The notes beneath the pieces were generated by a model. It saw nothing but the letters and a program-made list of their open reading frames with translations, ran no database searches and was not told the origin of the DNA. The position numbers were made by a program, and so were the translations under genes. A DNA stretch of 64,000 bases from Actinomycetes bacterium (lineage in GTDB: Bacteria > Actinomycetota > Coriobacteriia > Anaerosomatales > JAGXFU01), in assembly GCA_024637115.1 (NCBI GenBank), contig JAGXFU010000008.1, forward strand, positions 1 to 64,000, in the 5' to 3' direction. Numbering within the stretch: position 1 is the stretch's first letter; every line of letters begins with the position of its first letter. This document shows, one piece after another, positions 20,223-29,308 of the stretch.

Positions 20223-20885
20223 ATGAGTATCAAGCGAGCGTGCAGTGCTCTCTTGCTGGCAGTAGTCGTTGCGGGATCGCTATCGGTCTCACCAGCATGG
20301 GCCGCGGGTCGGGCACGAGGACCCAAGGATGGCGTCGGGGGTAGACCGGACATTCCGAAGGAAACCTGCTGGCAGACTCCTGAGGGGTGGGATGAGCGCC
20401 CCGATGTGGCCGGATCAACCGGCGACGGGTCGAACTCGCTGTCGTTTACCTCTTTCGACGACGGTGACATCATCGTTGCGATCCAATCATTGTCTGTCGG
20501 CCACGCCGGCATATGGGATGACCGCTATGATCGCGGCGTCAGTTCAAGGTGTGTATGGAGCGCGGTGAAGAGTTCACCGGGATGCGTGCTTCGAGAAGCG
20601 CCGATCAAGTACCGGACCTATGATCGTGCATACGGTTTGTGGGTCCCAAGCGTGGCATCGTGGCGTCGTGCGTCGGCTCGCTCATATGCGGCTGCACAAG
20701 CAGGCGAGAAGTATGACATGTCCTCAAGCAAGTCGAGCCAGAGCCGCTGGTACTGCAGCAAATTGGTATGGGCCGGCTATAAGTACCGGGCGAACGTAGA
20801 CCTCGATGCGAACGGCGGCTATTGGGTCGCGCCTGTTGACCTGTACAACGACACACAGACTCGCTGCTTCGCGAGCGCGAGTTAG
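20223..20885 (+). CDS. Exported permuted NlpC/P60-like (YiiX/YebB-type) hydrolase
   Basis: A 220-residue protein with a Sec signal peptide cleaved after about residue 27 (AWA). The mature region has the circularly permuted papain arrangement: His94 in SVGHAGIWDD precedes Cys178 in SRWYCSKLVWAGYK. Relatives cleave amide or peptide bonds in cell wall peptides or lipids. The ATG follows TTGGAGG. It is followed 8 bases later by an anchored protein, so the two may be co-expressed. The substrate is unknown and the family assignment rests on motif order only. Confidence 0.7.
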   Translation: MSIKRACSALLLAVVVAGSLSVSPAWAAGRARGPKDGVGGRPDIPKETCWQTPEGWDERPDVAGSTGDGSNSLSFTSFDDGDIIVAIQSLSVGHAGIWDDRYDRGVSSRCVWSAVKSSPGCVLREAPIKYRTYDRAYGLWVPSVASWRRASARSYAAAQAGEKYDMSSSKSSQSRWYCSKLVWAGYKYRANVDLDANGGYWVAPVDLYNDTQTRCFASAS

Positions 20886-20893
20886 GGGTTCCC

Positions 20894-21991
20894 ATGGCGA
20901 GGCGGCTCGTTTCGACTAGGTTGGCAACAGGTGTGGTGTTCCTTGTTCTTGTCATCACGGTGATGGTGGGGATCCGATTCGGGGAATCGGGCACGGAAGC
21001 GTCTCGCGCAACCAGCGAGTTCGAGCCCCTCGCTGCCCCAACGCTTGCAGTACTGCTGCTCGAGCCTCCCACAGTGGTGCTACTGAATCCTGAGACGCTG
21101 ACTGTTGAGCGAGAGATCAGGCTTCGCTCGGAGTCGATCGACATCGAGGCACGCGGTGATGCACTCGTGACAGCGCAGTGTGGCGGGCCGGGCGACGCCA
21201 GCGATTCCGCCGTCGCAGTCATCACGCCTGCGACGGGCCGGGTCGAATATGTCGAGACAGGATTTCTCGATGCTGAGCACGTCACGCCATGGGGCTCAGC
21301 TGCGGATTCGCGTTGGCTCGTGATTCACGGTGAGGTCAGCAATGGGGGATCTGCGGGGGCGATCGTTGACGCAGCGTCACTACGGGCACGCGACTATTCA
21401 CTCAGTACAGGTATTCTCTGCGCCGAGAACGTCAATGGCCAAGTCTGGGCAACGGGCCTTACCGGGGATGGATCTGGCGAGAATCTTGCAGAGGAACTGT
21501 TTATCGGTAATGACGCAGGATGGAGGCTCATTGAAGCGGTCTCGGATCCGGTTCACGCGATCTGCGAGGTCGATGACGGGGCGGTGGTAGTCCAGTCGCT
21601 CGACCAAGGCGTTGCTCGAATCGCCGTGCGCGACAGCGAAGGCCGAGAGATACGCGATGGTCGCGTGGGCGGCTTTCGTGCGGGAGTCGGCCGTGCGTGC
21701 AGTGTGAAGCTGGGGTTACTGGCGATCGCAGATTCCGATTGGCGTGACCCAGGCCGAGGCGAGCAGATCATTCTCGTTGATAGCGAGTCCCTCGAGGCTA
21801 CCGGCCACGTCATGGGAGTTCCGGGGCCGATCACCCTATGTGCGTACGAGGGTGCGCTCCTGGTGGGCTGTGAGAGAACGGGAGAGGTGCTCCGGATCGA
21901 TACCGATACCGGCAAGATCGTGGCCCGGGTCCTTCTCGAGCGTTCGGCTGTGACCATGGTCGACATGACCGTTTGGCGGGGTGGCGTTTAG
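20894..21991 (+). CDS. Membrane-anchored beta-propeller-like protein, unknown function
   Basis: A 365-residue protein with an N-terminal membrane helix (about residues 10-27) and no cleavage signal, so the remainder is probably extracytoplasmic. The body consists of repeating short beta strands such as VVLLNPETLTVEREI, IILVDSESLEATGHV and VLRIDTDTGKIVARV, typical of YVTN/quinoprotein-like propeller blades. No catalytic motif is recognised. Its position between two exported proteins suggests an envelope role. The propeller assignment is by pattern only. Confidence 0.62.
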   Translation: MARRLVSTRLATGVVFLVLVITVMVGIRFGESGTEASRATSEFEPLAAPTLAVLLLEPPTVVLLNPETLTVEREIRLRSESIDIEARGDALVTAQCGGPGDASDSAVAVITPATGRVEYVETGFLDAEHVTPWGSAADSRWLVIHGEVSNGGSAGAIVDAASLRARDYSLSTGILCAENVNGQVWATGLTGDGSGENLAEELFIGNDAGWRLIEAVSDPVHAICEVDDGAVVVQSLDQGVARIAVRDSEGREIRDGRVGGFRAGVGRACSVKLGLLAIADSDWRDPGRGEQIILVDSESLEATGHVMGVPGPITLCAYEGALLVGCERTGEVLRIDTDTGKIVARVLLERSAVTMVDMTVWRGGV

Positions 21992-22043
21992 CAGGAAATA
22001 CCCGCTGACGATACTATGAGTATAGCAAGTGATCGGGGATGGC

Positions 22044-22562
22044 ATGAAGATGCGCCGAGTGGTGCTGCTGGCAGGCGTTGTCTTGCTGACTGCGGGTATT
22101 GTCGCAGCCGGTGAGTTGCCGCACGCAAACGCAGCAAAACCGCCCCCCTCAGGTACGTTTACCCTCACTGTCGACACCGGAGTGGTCGATTTTGGGGGTG
22201 TTGACCCCGAGGTGGACGTTGCCGTTCCCGGTGCAGTAAACATTTTGGTGAGCGGCTTCAAGGCGTGGGGAACGCTCGAGACATCGTTTGAGGCGACCAA
22301 CTTCCAAAACACGAATCCGGGCGCGGGAACTCCGACAATGCCGGTCGGGGTGATGCGGTATGCGGTCTCTGGAGACGCAACCGTTGCAGAGACACCAATG
22401 CTCCCGGCGAGCACGTTTGGGAGCGTCTACATCGATTCGACCGACATCACCAAGAACAACTGGGACTACAGCTACACGTTTGACTTCACGCTGAATGCAC
22501 CGTTCGATTACGAAGCGGGTACCTACACCTCTTCGATCGTATACACCGCCGTGCTGCAGTAG
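22044..22562 (+). CDS. Secreted beta-sandwich-like protein, unknown function
   Basis: A 172-residue protein with a Sec signal peptide (cleavage near ANA-A, about residue 31) and a Pro-rich start. The mature domain is Thr/Val-rich beta with few Cys or charged catalytic residues, and ends in FDYEAGTYTSSIVYTAV, a C-terminal strand pattern common in WxL-like and pilin-like surface domains. The ATG at 22044 is chosen because GGGGAT precedes it; GTG at 22029 is in frame. A strong terminator follows. Attachment or structural roles are possible but unproven. Confidence 0.6.
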   Translation: MKMRRVVLLAGVVLLTAGIVAAGELPHANAAKPPPSGTFTLTVDTGVVDFGGVDPEVDVAVPGAVNILVSGFKAWGTLETSFEATNFQNTNPGAGTPTMPVGVMRYAVSGDATVAETPMLPASTFGSVYIDSTDITKNNWDYSYTFDFTLNAPFDYEAGTYTSSIVYTAVLQ

Positions 22563-22594
22563 TGGTAGAACTCCCGGTTCCAATCGAGTACAGC

Positions 22595-22632
22595 AACAGG
22601 ACGCGCTGAGGGGGTAGCGCGTCCTGTTTTCG
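22595..22632 (+). terminator. Rho-independent terminator
   Basis: An AACAGGACGCGCT stem with its complement and a G-rich loop is followed by TTTTCGTT, 32 bases after the secreted protein gene. It is a classic intrinsic terminator. Confidence 0.85.
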
Positions 22633-22739
22633 TTCCGAGCGGCGTTTCCCGCCCCGAGGGGGGGGAGGAGGAGAAGGCGGGTCGCCATGCTCTGGCAAAA
22701 TTGTTAGCAATACGCGTGCCGACTCACAGCACGATCGCC

Positions 22740-23006
22740 CTAGTGTTCACCGTCTTCAGGTACGGGTATGGGCGCACCGATACGTGTGGCCACATACGTC
22801 CGCACATCGTTCATCGAGAAACTCAGGGATGCTTTCGCATCCTTGAGCGGCACATCCATTTCGCTGTCTGCCAGACCGAACACCTGCTGTAGCTCGGACG
22901 TCGCAATGCCGCTCGCCTCCGCAACCTGATTCATTGTCATATAGCCCTTGATTGTGTGCCGGACTCCCTCGTGCTCACGAACAAAGGGTATCCTAGCGAG
23001 GAACAT
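22740..23006 (-). CDS. Small DUF4405-tail-like protein or gene remnant
   Basis: An 88-residue frame containing HTIKGYMTMNQVAEASGI and a later LKDAKASLSFSMNDVRTYV. This pattern resembles the cytoplasmic tail of DUF4405/NapH-like membrane redox proteins (G-x-MTL-EVA, later L-x-DL and VR). The membrane part is absent. There is no clear ribosome site before ATG 23006, and the frame covers the probable promoter of the divergent acetyltransferase gene. It may be a standalone adaptor or a decayed fragment. Confidence 0.45.
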   Translation of the reverse strand: MFLARIPFVREHEGVRHTIKGYMTMNQVAEASGIATSELQQVFGLADSEMDVPLKDAKASLSFSMNDVRTYVATRIGAPIPVPEDGEH

Positions 23007-23026
23007 GGCATCACGGAAGGAGACCC

Positions 23027-23542
23027 GTGTCGGCTACTGGCAACCTTACTATTCGCAGAGCAGCGCCAGCAGATTCACAGGCGCTCGCTGACATTTACAA
23101 TCACTATATCGCGACATCGACGGCAACTTTTGACACGCAGCAGAAGAGTGCCGAAGAGCGTCGTGAATGGCTTGATACCCACGGAGACGTACACCCCGTG
23201 TTCGTTGCCGAAGTAGCGGGTCGAATCATCGGGTTCGGTGCGTTGAGTGCATGGGGGACACGCTGCGCTTACAGCCGCACCGTCGAAGTCTCGACATATG
23301 TGGCGCCGGATTCACGGGGCTCGGGTATTGGAGCGTCACTCATGGAGTCGTTGATTCAGGCTGCGACGGATATCGGACATCACGCGCTGATCGGGCAGAT
23401 TGTGGCGGGCAATGAGCCCAGTCTCAGGATGTCGCGCAGGTTTGGTTTCGAGCAGGTCGGCTGCTTGCGCGAAGTGGGCTTCAAGTTCAATCAGGCTTTG
23501 GATGTCGTACTGATGGAGAGAATACTCCCAGATACCGTTTGA
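23027..23542 (+). CDS. GNAT family N-acetyltransferase, phosphinothricin acetyltransferase-like
   Basis: A 171-residue acetyl-CoA-dependent acyltransferase. It has the IRRAAPADSQALADIYNHYI start, the substrate segment TFDTQQKSAEERREW, the acetyl-CoA loop DSRGSGIG, and GFEQVGCLREVGFKF typical of the PAT/YwnH subgroup. Relatives acetylate phosphinothricin, methionine sulfone or similar amino acid analogues. The start is GTG with a GGAAGGAG site 6 bases upstream. It appears monocistronic before nhaA. Confidence 0.88.
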   Translation: MSATGNLTIRRAAPADSQALADIYNHYIATSTATFDTQQKSAEERREWLDTHGDVHPVFVAEVAGRIIGFGALSAWGTRCAYSRTVEVSTYVAPDSRGSGIGASLMESLIQAATDIGHHALIGQIVAGNEPSLRMSRRFGFEQVGCLREVGFKFNQALDVVLMERILPDTV

Positions 23543-23640
23543 TGATTTCGCGCGGTCGCTGCCTCGGGTACACTACGGAGTCTCACATGTGAGGCGATGT
23601 GCGTTTCTGCCGCAGAATCGTCCAGCAACGGAAGGGCACC

Positions 23641-25008
23641 ATGATCAAGGGCACCGTCGACAGGACGAAGCGTGGACTCACTCGAGTACACGAGGACTTC
23701 ATTCACTTCATGCATCTGGAAGTCACCGGCGGTATTGTCTTGCTGGCGGCGGCGATTGTAGCCCTCGTACTCGCCAATTCGGGGCTGTCAGATGCTTATC
23801 ACGAGCTGTGGCAGGTCGAAGCGGGATTCAACATCGGTGGGTGGGAGTTCCAGGAGACGTTTCTGCACTGGATCGACGATGGCCTGATGGCAGTCTTCTT
23901 CTTTGTCGTTGGACTTGAGATCAAGCGCGAGATACTCGTTGGCGAACTCTCCACGGTGCGCAAGGCAGCTCTCCCGATCCTTGCTGCGCTCGGCGGCATG
24001 CTTGTTCCGGCTTTGATCTACCTTGCCATCAACCAGGGCGGAGAGGGAGCGAGCGGCTGGGGTATCCCCATGGCTACCGATATCGCATTCGCTCTAGGAG
24101 TACTCGCGCTTCTCGGTAGTCGAATCCCTGTGGCACTGAAGGTCTTTCTTACTGCGCTCGCTATCGCAGACGACATCGGTGCCATCCTTGTGATTGCAGC
24201 GTTCTACACCGAGCAGATTCACTTTGGGTGGCTCGCCGTCGGAGTTGGTCTGATTTTCGTGCTTATCCTGTTCAACATCTTCGACGTCGACAATCCGGTC
24301 CCCTATTTCCTTGTTGCGAGCGTGATTTGGTTCGCGTTCTTGCATTCGGGCGTCCATGCCACGATCGCGGGTGTTCTCGTTGCGTTCACGATTCCCGCGA
24401 GGGCGCGCACACAGCCCATCAACTTCGTGGGCTGGGCGAGGGAGAAGCTTGACGAGATCGAAGGGTCTGATGTCCCGGGGTCGCACGTGCTTGACGATCC
24501 TGTGCAGCAGTACTGCGCTTTGGAGATTCGCGAGGCTGCCAAACACACCGCTGCTCCCCTCCAGCGGCTTGAAGCGGGCCTGCACCCCTTCGCGACCTAT
24601 GTCATCTTGCCACTGTTCGCCCTGGCCAATGCCGGAGTCACGCTCACGGAATACAGCATTCTCGACATCATGCTCGAGCCTGTGAGCGTGGGAGTCTTTC
24701 TTGGCCTGATTGTTGGCAAGACAGTTGGTATAGTCGGGTTCACCTGGCTTGCGGTGCGCCTGCGACTCGCACAGCTCCCGCAGAGTATTAGATGGCAGCA
24801 CGTCTTTGGAGCAGGCATTCTCGGCGGCGTTGGCTTCACGATGTCGCTCTTTATCTCCAATCTTGCCTTCCGCGGACAGCTTCTCCAGGCCGAGGCCAAG
24901 TTCTCGATCCTGATCACATCACTGCTGGCTGGCGTGCTTGGATACGTGTACTTGAGATATGTCACGCGTCATGACGTAGTATCCCAAGAGGAGCTTGAGT
25001 CGGCATAG
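23641..25008 (+). CDS. nhaA: Na+/H+ antiporter NhaA
   Basis: A 455-residue antiporter with about 12 helices. It has the ion-binding pair in ALAIADDIGAILVIAAFYT, plus MAVFFFVVGLEIKRE and GIPMATDIAFALGVLALLG, all NhaA signatures. It expels Na+ in exchange for protons. The ATG at 23641 follows GGAAGGG; ATG/GTG codons further upstream lack a site. The next gene starts 32 bases after the stop, so it may lead the downstream operon. Confidence 0.95.
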   Translation: MIKGTVDRTKRGLTRVHEDFIHFMHLEVTGGIVLLAAAIVALVLANSGLSDAYHELWQVEAGFNIGGWEFQETFLHWIDDGLMAVFFFVVGLEIKREILVGELSTVRKAALPILAALGGMLVPALIYLAINQGGEGASGWGIPMATDIAFALGVLALLGSRIPVALKVFLTALAIADDIGAILVIAAFYTEQIHFGWLAVGVGLIFVLILFNIFDVDNPVPYFLVASVIWFAFLHSGVHATIAGVLVAFTIPARARTQPINFVGWAREKLDEIEGSDVPGSHVLDDPVQQYCALEIREAAKHTAAPLQRLEAGLHPFATYVILPLFALANAGVTLTEYSILDIMLEPVSVGVFLGLIVGKTVGIVGFTWLAVRLRLAQLPQSIRWQHVFGAGILGGVGFTMSLFISNLAFRGQLLQAEAKFSILITSLLAGVLGYVYLRYVTRHDVVSQEELESA

Positions 25009-25040
25009 CGCACGGTCCGCATCCCGGAGAAGGGGTGGGC

Positions 25041-25811
25041 ATGGAATCATTCTCGATCATCGAATGTCCGAGTCCGGTGATTGCGACCGCGATTCATGCG
25101 GGTCACGCCCTACGCTCAGATACTGCAACGCAGATAGCGCTGGCGGACTCGGAGCGCACGCGTGAGGAAGACCCTGTCACGGAGAGAATCGCTGACATCG
25201 GTCACGCGCTCGTTGTCGTCCACTCGTCTCGCTTTGAGGTCGATTTGAACCGCCCGCGCGATTCTGCGGTCTACCGCACACCGGATCAGGCGTGGGGTCT
25301 TGAGGTCTGGCATTCAGGATGCGCGGAGGAGACCGTTGCCGCCTCGCTCGACATCTACGATCGGTTCTATAGAGAGATGCACGCGCTCATCACGCGCACC
25401 ATTGCCGCATACGGTTACGCGCTCGTGCTCGACATCCACAGCTATAATCACCGCAGGGGCGGGCCCGATGCCCCCGTCGACGATCCGGGTCTGAATCCCG
25501 ACGTGAATCTCGGCACGGGTACCCTGGACCGCGTGTTCTGGGCACCGGTGATCGACTCATTTGCTGCATCGCTGGCGGGTGATGGCTATGACGCGCGGGA
25601 GAATGTGAAGTTCAGGGGCGGGCAGTTCCCTCGCTGGATCCACGAGGAGTTTCCCGGCAGTGCCATGGCTCTTGCCGTCGAATTCAAGAAGGCCTTCATG
25701 GATGAGTGGACTGCAAAGATCGATGAATCCGCCGTTCAGCGGGCGAATGGCGCACTCCGCCGCGCCGCCAGCGCTGCCCAGACAGCTGCGCAGGAATTGC
25801 AGGGAACATGA
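25041..25811 (+). CDS. N-formylglutamate amidohydrolase-like metalloenzyme
   Basis: A 256-residue PF05013-type protein: zinc-site segments HAGH and SSRFEVDLNRPRDSAVYR, and LDIHSYNHRRGG. Named members release formate from N-formylglutamate in histidine degradation, but no hut gene is present, so another acyl- or peptidyl-glutamate substrate is plausible (inference). The ATG at 25041 has GGAGAAGGGG upstream; GTG 25035 abuts that site. Its stop overlaps the QEGLA gene start, pointing to a functional unit with that peptidase and the ATP-grasp ligase. Confidence 0.85.
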   Translation: MESFSIIECPSPVIATAIHAGHALRSDTATQIALADSERTREEDPVTERIADIGHALVVVHSSRFEVDLNRPRDSAVYRTPDQAWGLEVWHSGCAEETVAASLDIYDRFYREMHALITRTIAAYGYALVLDIHSYNHRRGGPDAPVDDPGLNPDVNLGTGTLDRVFWAPVIDSFAASLAGDGYDARENVKFRGGQFPRWIHEEFPGSAMALAVEFKKAFMDEWTAKIDESAVQRANGALRRAASAAQTAAQELQGT

Positions 25812-27700
25812 ATCGCCCGGCACGTCTGACCCACAAGCAGGTTGAATCGATAGTTGGTCGGCTCGCCGAGGACAAGCAGGTTCGTCGGGCGATGCCGGTA
25901 TGGGGTCGGCTTCACATCGATCGGCAGCTTCCGTTCATCGTCGTGTACCGGCAGCCGCCAAAACTCGAGGATGCGGGGACCTTTCACCTCGCCATCGGAG
26001 CGGCGAGCTACCTGCTTGCCTCCGGGCGGGCAAGTCGCTTAGAAGAGACCGCGCGTCTCATTGAGGGAATCGCCAAGGTGATGGTCGAGGCCTACGGGGC
26101 GTTCCTGATCATCGAGGTATGGGCCGGGGTGGATGGTCCTGAGATGCCCGTGGGTGCGCCGGCGTATCGGGTTTGCCATCACAAGGACGCCCGCATCGAT
26201 TCAACTGCCGAGGAGCTCGCTCGCGCTCTCCTGGCTCAACGGGTGTTGCGCCAGAGTCCGACCGTGTCCACCACTGGGCGTACGCGCGTGGCACCGCCGG
26301 GAATGAAGCCTCTTTTCACCAAGCGAGCTCTCGACCGGATGGGAGTCTACCTGGTCGGCGTTGAGGTCGCACCGGTGTATCGTGATGCAGACGGCGAAGT
26401 CTACCCGATTGCGCTGAGACAGTTCTCGCGGCGCATGTCGATCGCGGTTGATCGGGCAGCGTATCGCTTCACTCTGGCGAGAACCACTGCTCGCCCGGCC
26501 TCGTATCATGCCCTCGGCAGGCAAGCATTCGTGCGGGCCGTTCGCGAAGTCGACTCCAAACTCGCGGAGATCGGATCGAGCTTTGATCCGTTGCTTCTTG
26601 TTACACCGGTCAATGCCGAACAGGCGTGGCTGGAGTTCAGGCGCTCGAAGTTCTCACGTCAGCCCGTGTTCCACTATCGACCGCTGCCAGAAGACCCACG
26701 CTCCCTCAAGTCCCGACTATGGGCGATTCGTCCTGACAGGGTCGAGGATCCGACGCTTCTTTACCTGTTCCGCGATACCCAGGCGTACTTCGATCGCCAG
26801 ATCAACCTGCTCTTCGATATCGACCGCAGCCGGTTCTTGCATACGAGTATGCAGATCTTTGGCGGTGTTGAGCCGGGACTGCTCTCACTGGCCAATCAGC
26901 TTCTCGACATGCTCCCGCCTCGCGCGGGTGCGTCGCGAAGAAGCACGCTGTCTGCGCAGGAGTTCTCGGGTCTCGCGACAGCTGAGATTCTGTGCTATCG
27001 GGAGAGCGTGCCGGATTTCGGTGTCTTTCCCGAGGTGCGCACGGACATGTACTCCGGCCTTATGGTGTCGAGCGGTCAGATCTTCATCGGGTCTGAGGCG
27101 CGAATATCCTCAGCTCGTGCCGACGCTTTGATTCAGCATGAGATTGGTACTCATGTCGTGACGTACTACAACGGCGGTGTTCAGCCGTTCCGCCTTTTGC
27201 GCGAGGGTTTGCCCGGATACGATGAGATGCAAGAAGGCCTTGCTGTGCTTGGGGAGTACATCTCGGGGGGTCTGGACGCGCCGCGAATGCGCACGCTTGC
27301 AGCCCGAGTGGTCGCTGTTGCTGCAATGATCGATGGAGCGACATTCGCCGAGACATGGCAGTTGCTCCGTGAGCGCGGATTCGCCCAGCGCGCTGCGTTC
27401 ACGATTACCACACGCGTGTATCGCGGCGGTGGTCTGACCAAGGACGCGATGTACTTACGGGGTCTTTCGGGAATACTTGATTATATGGCGGAAGGTCGTT
27501 CGCTCGAAAATCTCTTCCTGGGCAAGTTCGGGGTGAGACAGGTATCAGTCGTTGAAGAACTACTTGCGAGAGAAACTCTTTCTCCTCCGCGAGTTCTTCC
27601 GCGATACTTGGAGCGCCCTGAAGCGGGTGAGAGGATTGCTGCGCTCTCGCGTGGGCTTACGGTTACTGACTTGGTGAAAGGACGTGGGAAGCGCTCATGA
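25808..27700 (+). CDS. QEGLA-motif (DUF1704) metallopeptidase-like protein
   Basis: A 630-residue member of the family named for its QEGLA motif, seen here at residues 475-479 (DEMQEGLAVL). The zinc-binding HEIGTH lies at about 444-449, and the QEGLA Glu is the likely third ligand. The same fold family includes the eukaryotic MATCAP tyrosine carboxypeptidases. Bacterial members are annotated as modulating flavohemoglobin expression, but their substrate is unknown. The gene overlaps both neighbours by four bases (ATGA), placing it between an amidohydrolase and an ATP-grasp ligase. Confidence 0.88.
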   Translation: MNRPARLTHKQVESIVGRLAEDKQVRRAMPVWGRLHIDRQLPFIVVYRQPPKLEDAGTFHLAIGAASYLLASGRASRLEETARLIEGIAKVMVEAYGAFLIIEVWAGVDGPEMPVGAPAYRVCHHKDARIDSTAEELARALLAQRVLRQSPTVSTTGRTRVAPPGMKPLFTKRALDRMGVYLVGVEVAPVYRDADGEVYPIALRQFSRRMSIAVDRAAYRFTLARTTARPASYHALGRQAFVRAVREVDSKLAEIGSSFDPLLLVTPVNAEQAWLEFRRSKFSRQPVFHYRPLPEDPRSLKSRLWAIRPDRVEDPTLLYLFRDTQAYFDRQINLLFDIDRSRFLHTSMQIFGGVEPGLLSLANQLLDMLPPRAGASRRSTLSAQEFSGLATAEILCYRESVPDFGVFPEVRTDMYSGLMVSSGQIFIGSEARISSARADALIQHEIGTHVVTYYNGGVQPFRLLREGLPGYDEMQEGLAVLGEYISGGLDAPRMRTLAARVVAVAAMIDGATFAETWQLLRERGFAQRAAFTITTRVYRGGGLTKDAMYLRGLSGILDYMAEGRSLENLFLGKFGVRQVSVVEELLARETLSPPRVLPRYLERPEAGERIAALSRGLTVTDLVKGRGKRS

Positions 27701-28743
27701 GGATCGGGTTTCTCGTTAACGACGTTGCTACCGAACAAGCAGGGTATTCAACGACTCGACTCGCAATGTCGGCGATCAACCGGGGTCATGAAGCATGGGT
27801 GATTTCGCCAGGCGACTTCGCGTACGACCCCGATGAGAAGATCAGGGCGCGCGCCGTGCATGCTCCCAAAGATAAATACGTCAAGGGCTCCGCGTATCTC
27901 AAGGGACTCATGAGCTCCAAGGCGCGGCATCGCCGCATCACCGTCGATGACCTCGATGTGCTCATGCTGCGAAACGATCCGTCTCAGGATGCGATCAACC
28001 GGCCATGGGCAACGGGCGCCGGTGTGGACTTCGGTCGCATCGCAATGCGCAACGGCGTGATCGTTCTCAATGATCCCAACGGTCTGGACAAGGCCGCGAA
28101 CAAGATGTATTTCCAACTGTTTCCCGAGGAGGTGCGACCGCGCACGGTTATCACCCGCGACCGCGACGAGATCAAGGAGTTCGTCAAGGAAGAGGGCGGT
28201 CGAGCCGTGGTCAAGCCACTCCAGGGCTCGGGCGGGCAAGGGGTGTTCTTGGTTGATCCTTCAACCAAGAAGAACCTCAATCAGATGATCGATGCGCTTA
28301 CACGCGACGGATACGTGATCGTGCAGGAATATCTTGAGAAGGCCGAAGAGGGCGATACGCGCCTGTTCATGATGAACGGGCAGCCGTTGCGCCATAAGGG
28401 CAAGTACGCAGCATTCCGCCGAATTCGTCAGGGAGACGACATTCGTTCGAACGTGCATGCGGGCGGCTCGATCGCCGCAGCGGAGATCGGCGAAGCCGAG
28501 TTGCGCATTGCAGAGATCGTGAGACCCAAACTCGTTGCCGATGGGATGTTCCTCGTAGGACTGGATATCGTGGGCGACAAGCTGATGGAGGTCAATGTGT
28601 TCTCGCCGGGCGGACTTGGGAGTGCGCAGAAGTTCGAGAAGGTGAACTTCGCCCATGCGATCATCGATTCGCTTGAGCGCAAGTGCGAGTACTCCAATTA
28701 CTACCGTCGGCGGTTCTCCAATATCCAGATGGCCACGCTCTAG
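27697..28743 (+). CDS. ATP-grasp ligase, glutathione-synthetase-like
   Basis: A 348-residue ATP-grasp enzyme. The N-terminal pre-grasp half (MRIGFLVNDVATEQAGYSTTR) leads to LNDPNGLDKAANKMYF, the nucleotide-binding VVKPLQGSGGQGVF, the hinge VIVQEYLEKAEEGDTRLF and the Mg-binding MEVNVFSPGGLGSAQ. Such enzymes join a carboxylate to an amine through an acyl phosphate. Glutathione synthesis is unlikely because no gshA is visible. Its overlap with the QEGLA gene suggests a ligate-and-hydrolyse pair acting on one peptide (inference). Confidence 0.87.
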   Translation: MRIGFLVNDVATEQAGYSTTRLAMSAINRGHEAWVISPGDFAYDPDEKIRARAVHAPKDKYVKGSAYLKGLMSSKARHRRITVDDLDVLMLRNDPSQDAINRPWATGAGVDFGRIAMRNGVIVLNDPNGLDKAANKMYFQLFPEEVRPRTVITRDRDEIKEFVKEEGGRAVVKPLQGSGGQGVFLVDPSTKKNLNQMIDALTRDGYVIVQEYLEKAEEGDTRLFMMNGQPLRHKGKYAAFRRIRQGDDIRSNVHAGGSIAAAEIGEAELRIAEIVRPKLVADGMFLVGLDIVGDKLMEVNVFSPGGLGSAQKFEKVNFAHAIIDSLERKCEYSNYYRRRFSNIQMATL

Positions 28744-28762
28744 AGGAATCGAGGGCGCCGGC

Positions 28763-29308
28763 GTGCAGAGATCGCGACGTATCGCATTGCTCGCTCACTG
28801 CCTGCTCAACGCTAATGCCCGGGTCGAAGGCATTGCGCGCTATCGAGGCATTCATCCGGTTGTACGCGAGTTGGACGCACGGGGTATCGCCATCATTCAA
28901 CTGCCGTGTCCCGAAGTCACGTTCGCAGGTCTTGACCGGGTGCGCGGGACGCTTGAAGACTACGATACGATCGAGTTCCGTTCGCACTGTCGGTCTCATG
29001 CTCTGGCGATAGCCGAGGACGTGCATCTGTACCAGGATGCGGGGTGCGAAGTCGGAGTAGCTCTGGGGGTTGAGGGGAGTCCGAGTTGCGCAGTCGAACT
29101 GACAAACTTGCGTGGGCCTGAGGGCAAGGCCGAGCGTGCACCGGGCACCGGAGTGTTCATGCATGAGCTTGCCGCTGTGCTGGAACCCCTGGGGGTGTGC
29201 GTTACCGGACTCGACGCGCGCGAAGACGATCGGGGCGTCTCCACCTATTGCGTTGTACTTGACGGGCTCGGGTGGACTCGCGCAGCGAACGCAGAGGAGA
29301 CAGGATGA
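28763..29308 (+). CDS. TudS/DUF523-related putative desulfidase (CD3072-like)
   Basis: A 181-residue protein. Three cysteines match the cluster-binding pattern of TudS thiouracil desulfidase: Cys13 in LLAHCLLNANARV, Cys49 in QLPCPE and Cys109 in VEGSPSC. It probably holds a [4Fe-4S] cluster for C-S bond cleavage or sulfur salvage. The start is GTG with GAGGG 7 bases upstream, 19 bases after the ATP-grasp gene. Its end overlaps the following membrane protein gene by four bases, so it belongs to the same transcription unit. Confidence 0.78.
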   Translation: MQRSRRIALLAHCLLNANARVEGIARYRGIHPVVRELDARGIAIIQLPCPEVTFAGLDRVRGTLEDYDTIEFRSHCRSHALAIAEDVHLYQDAGCEVGVALGVEGSPSCAVELTNLRGPEGKAERAPGTGVFMHELAAVLEPLGVCVTGLDAREDDRGVSTYCVVLDGLGWTRAANAEETG

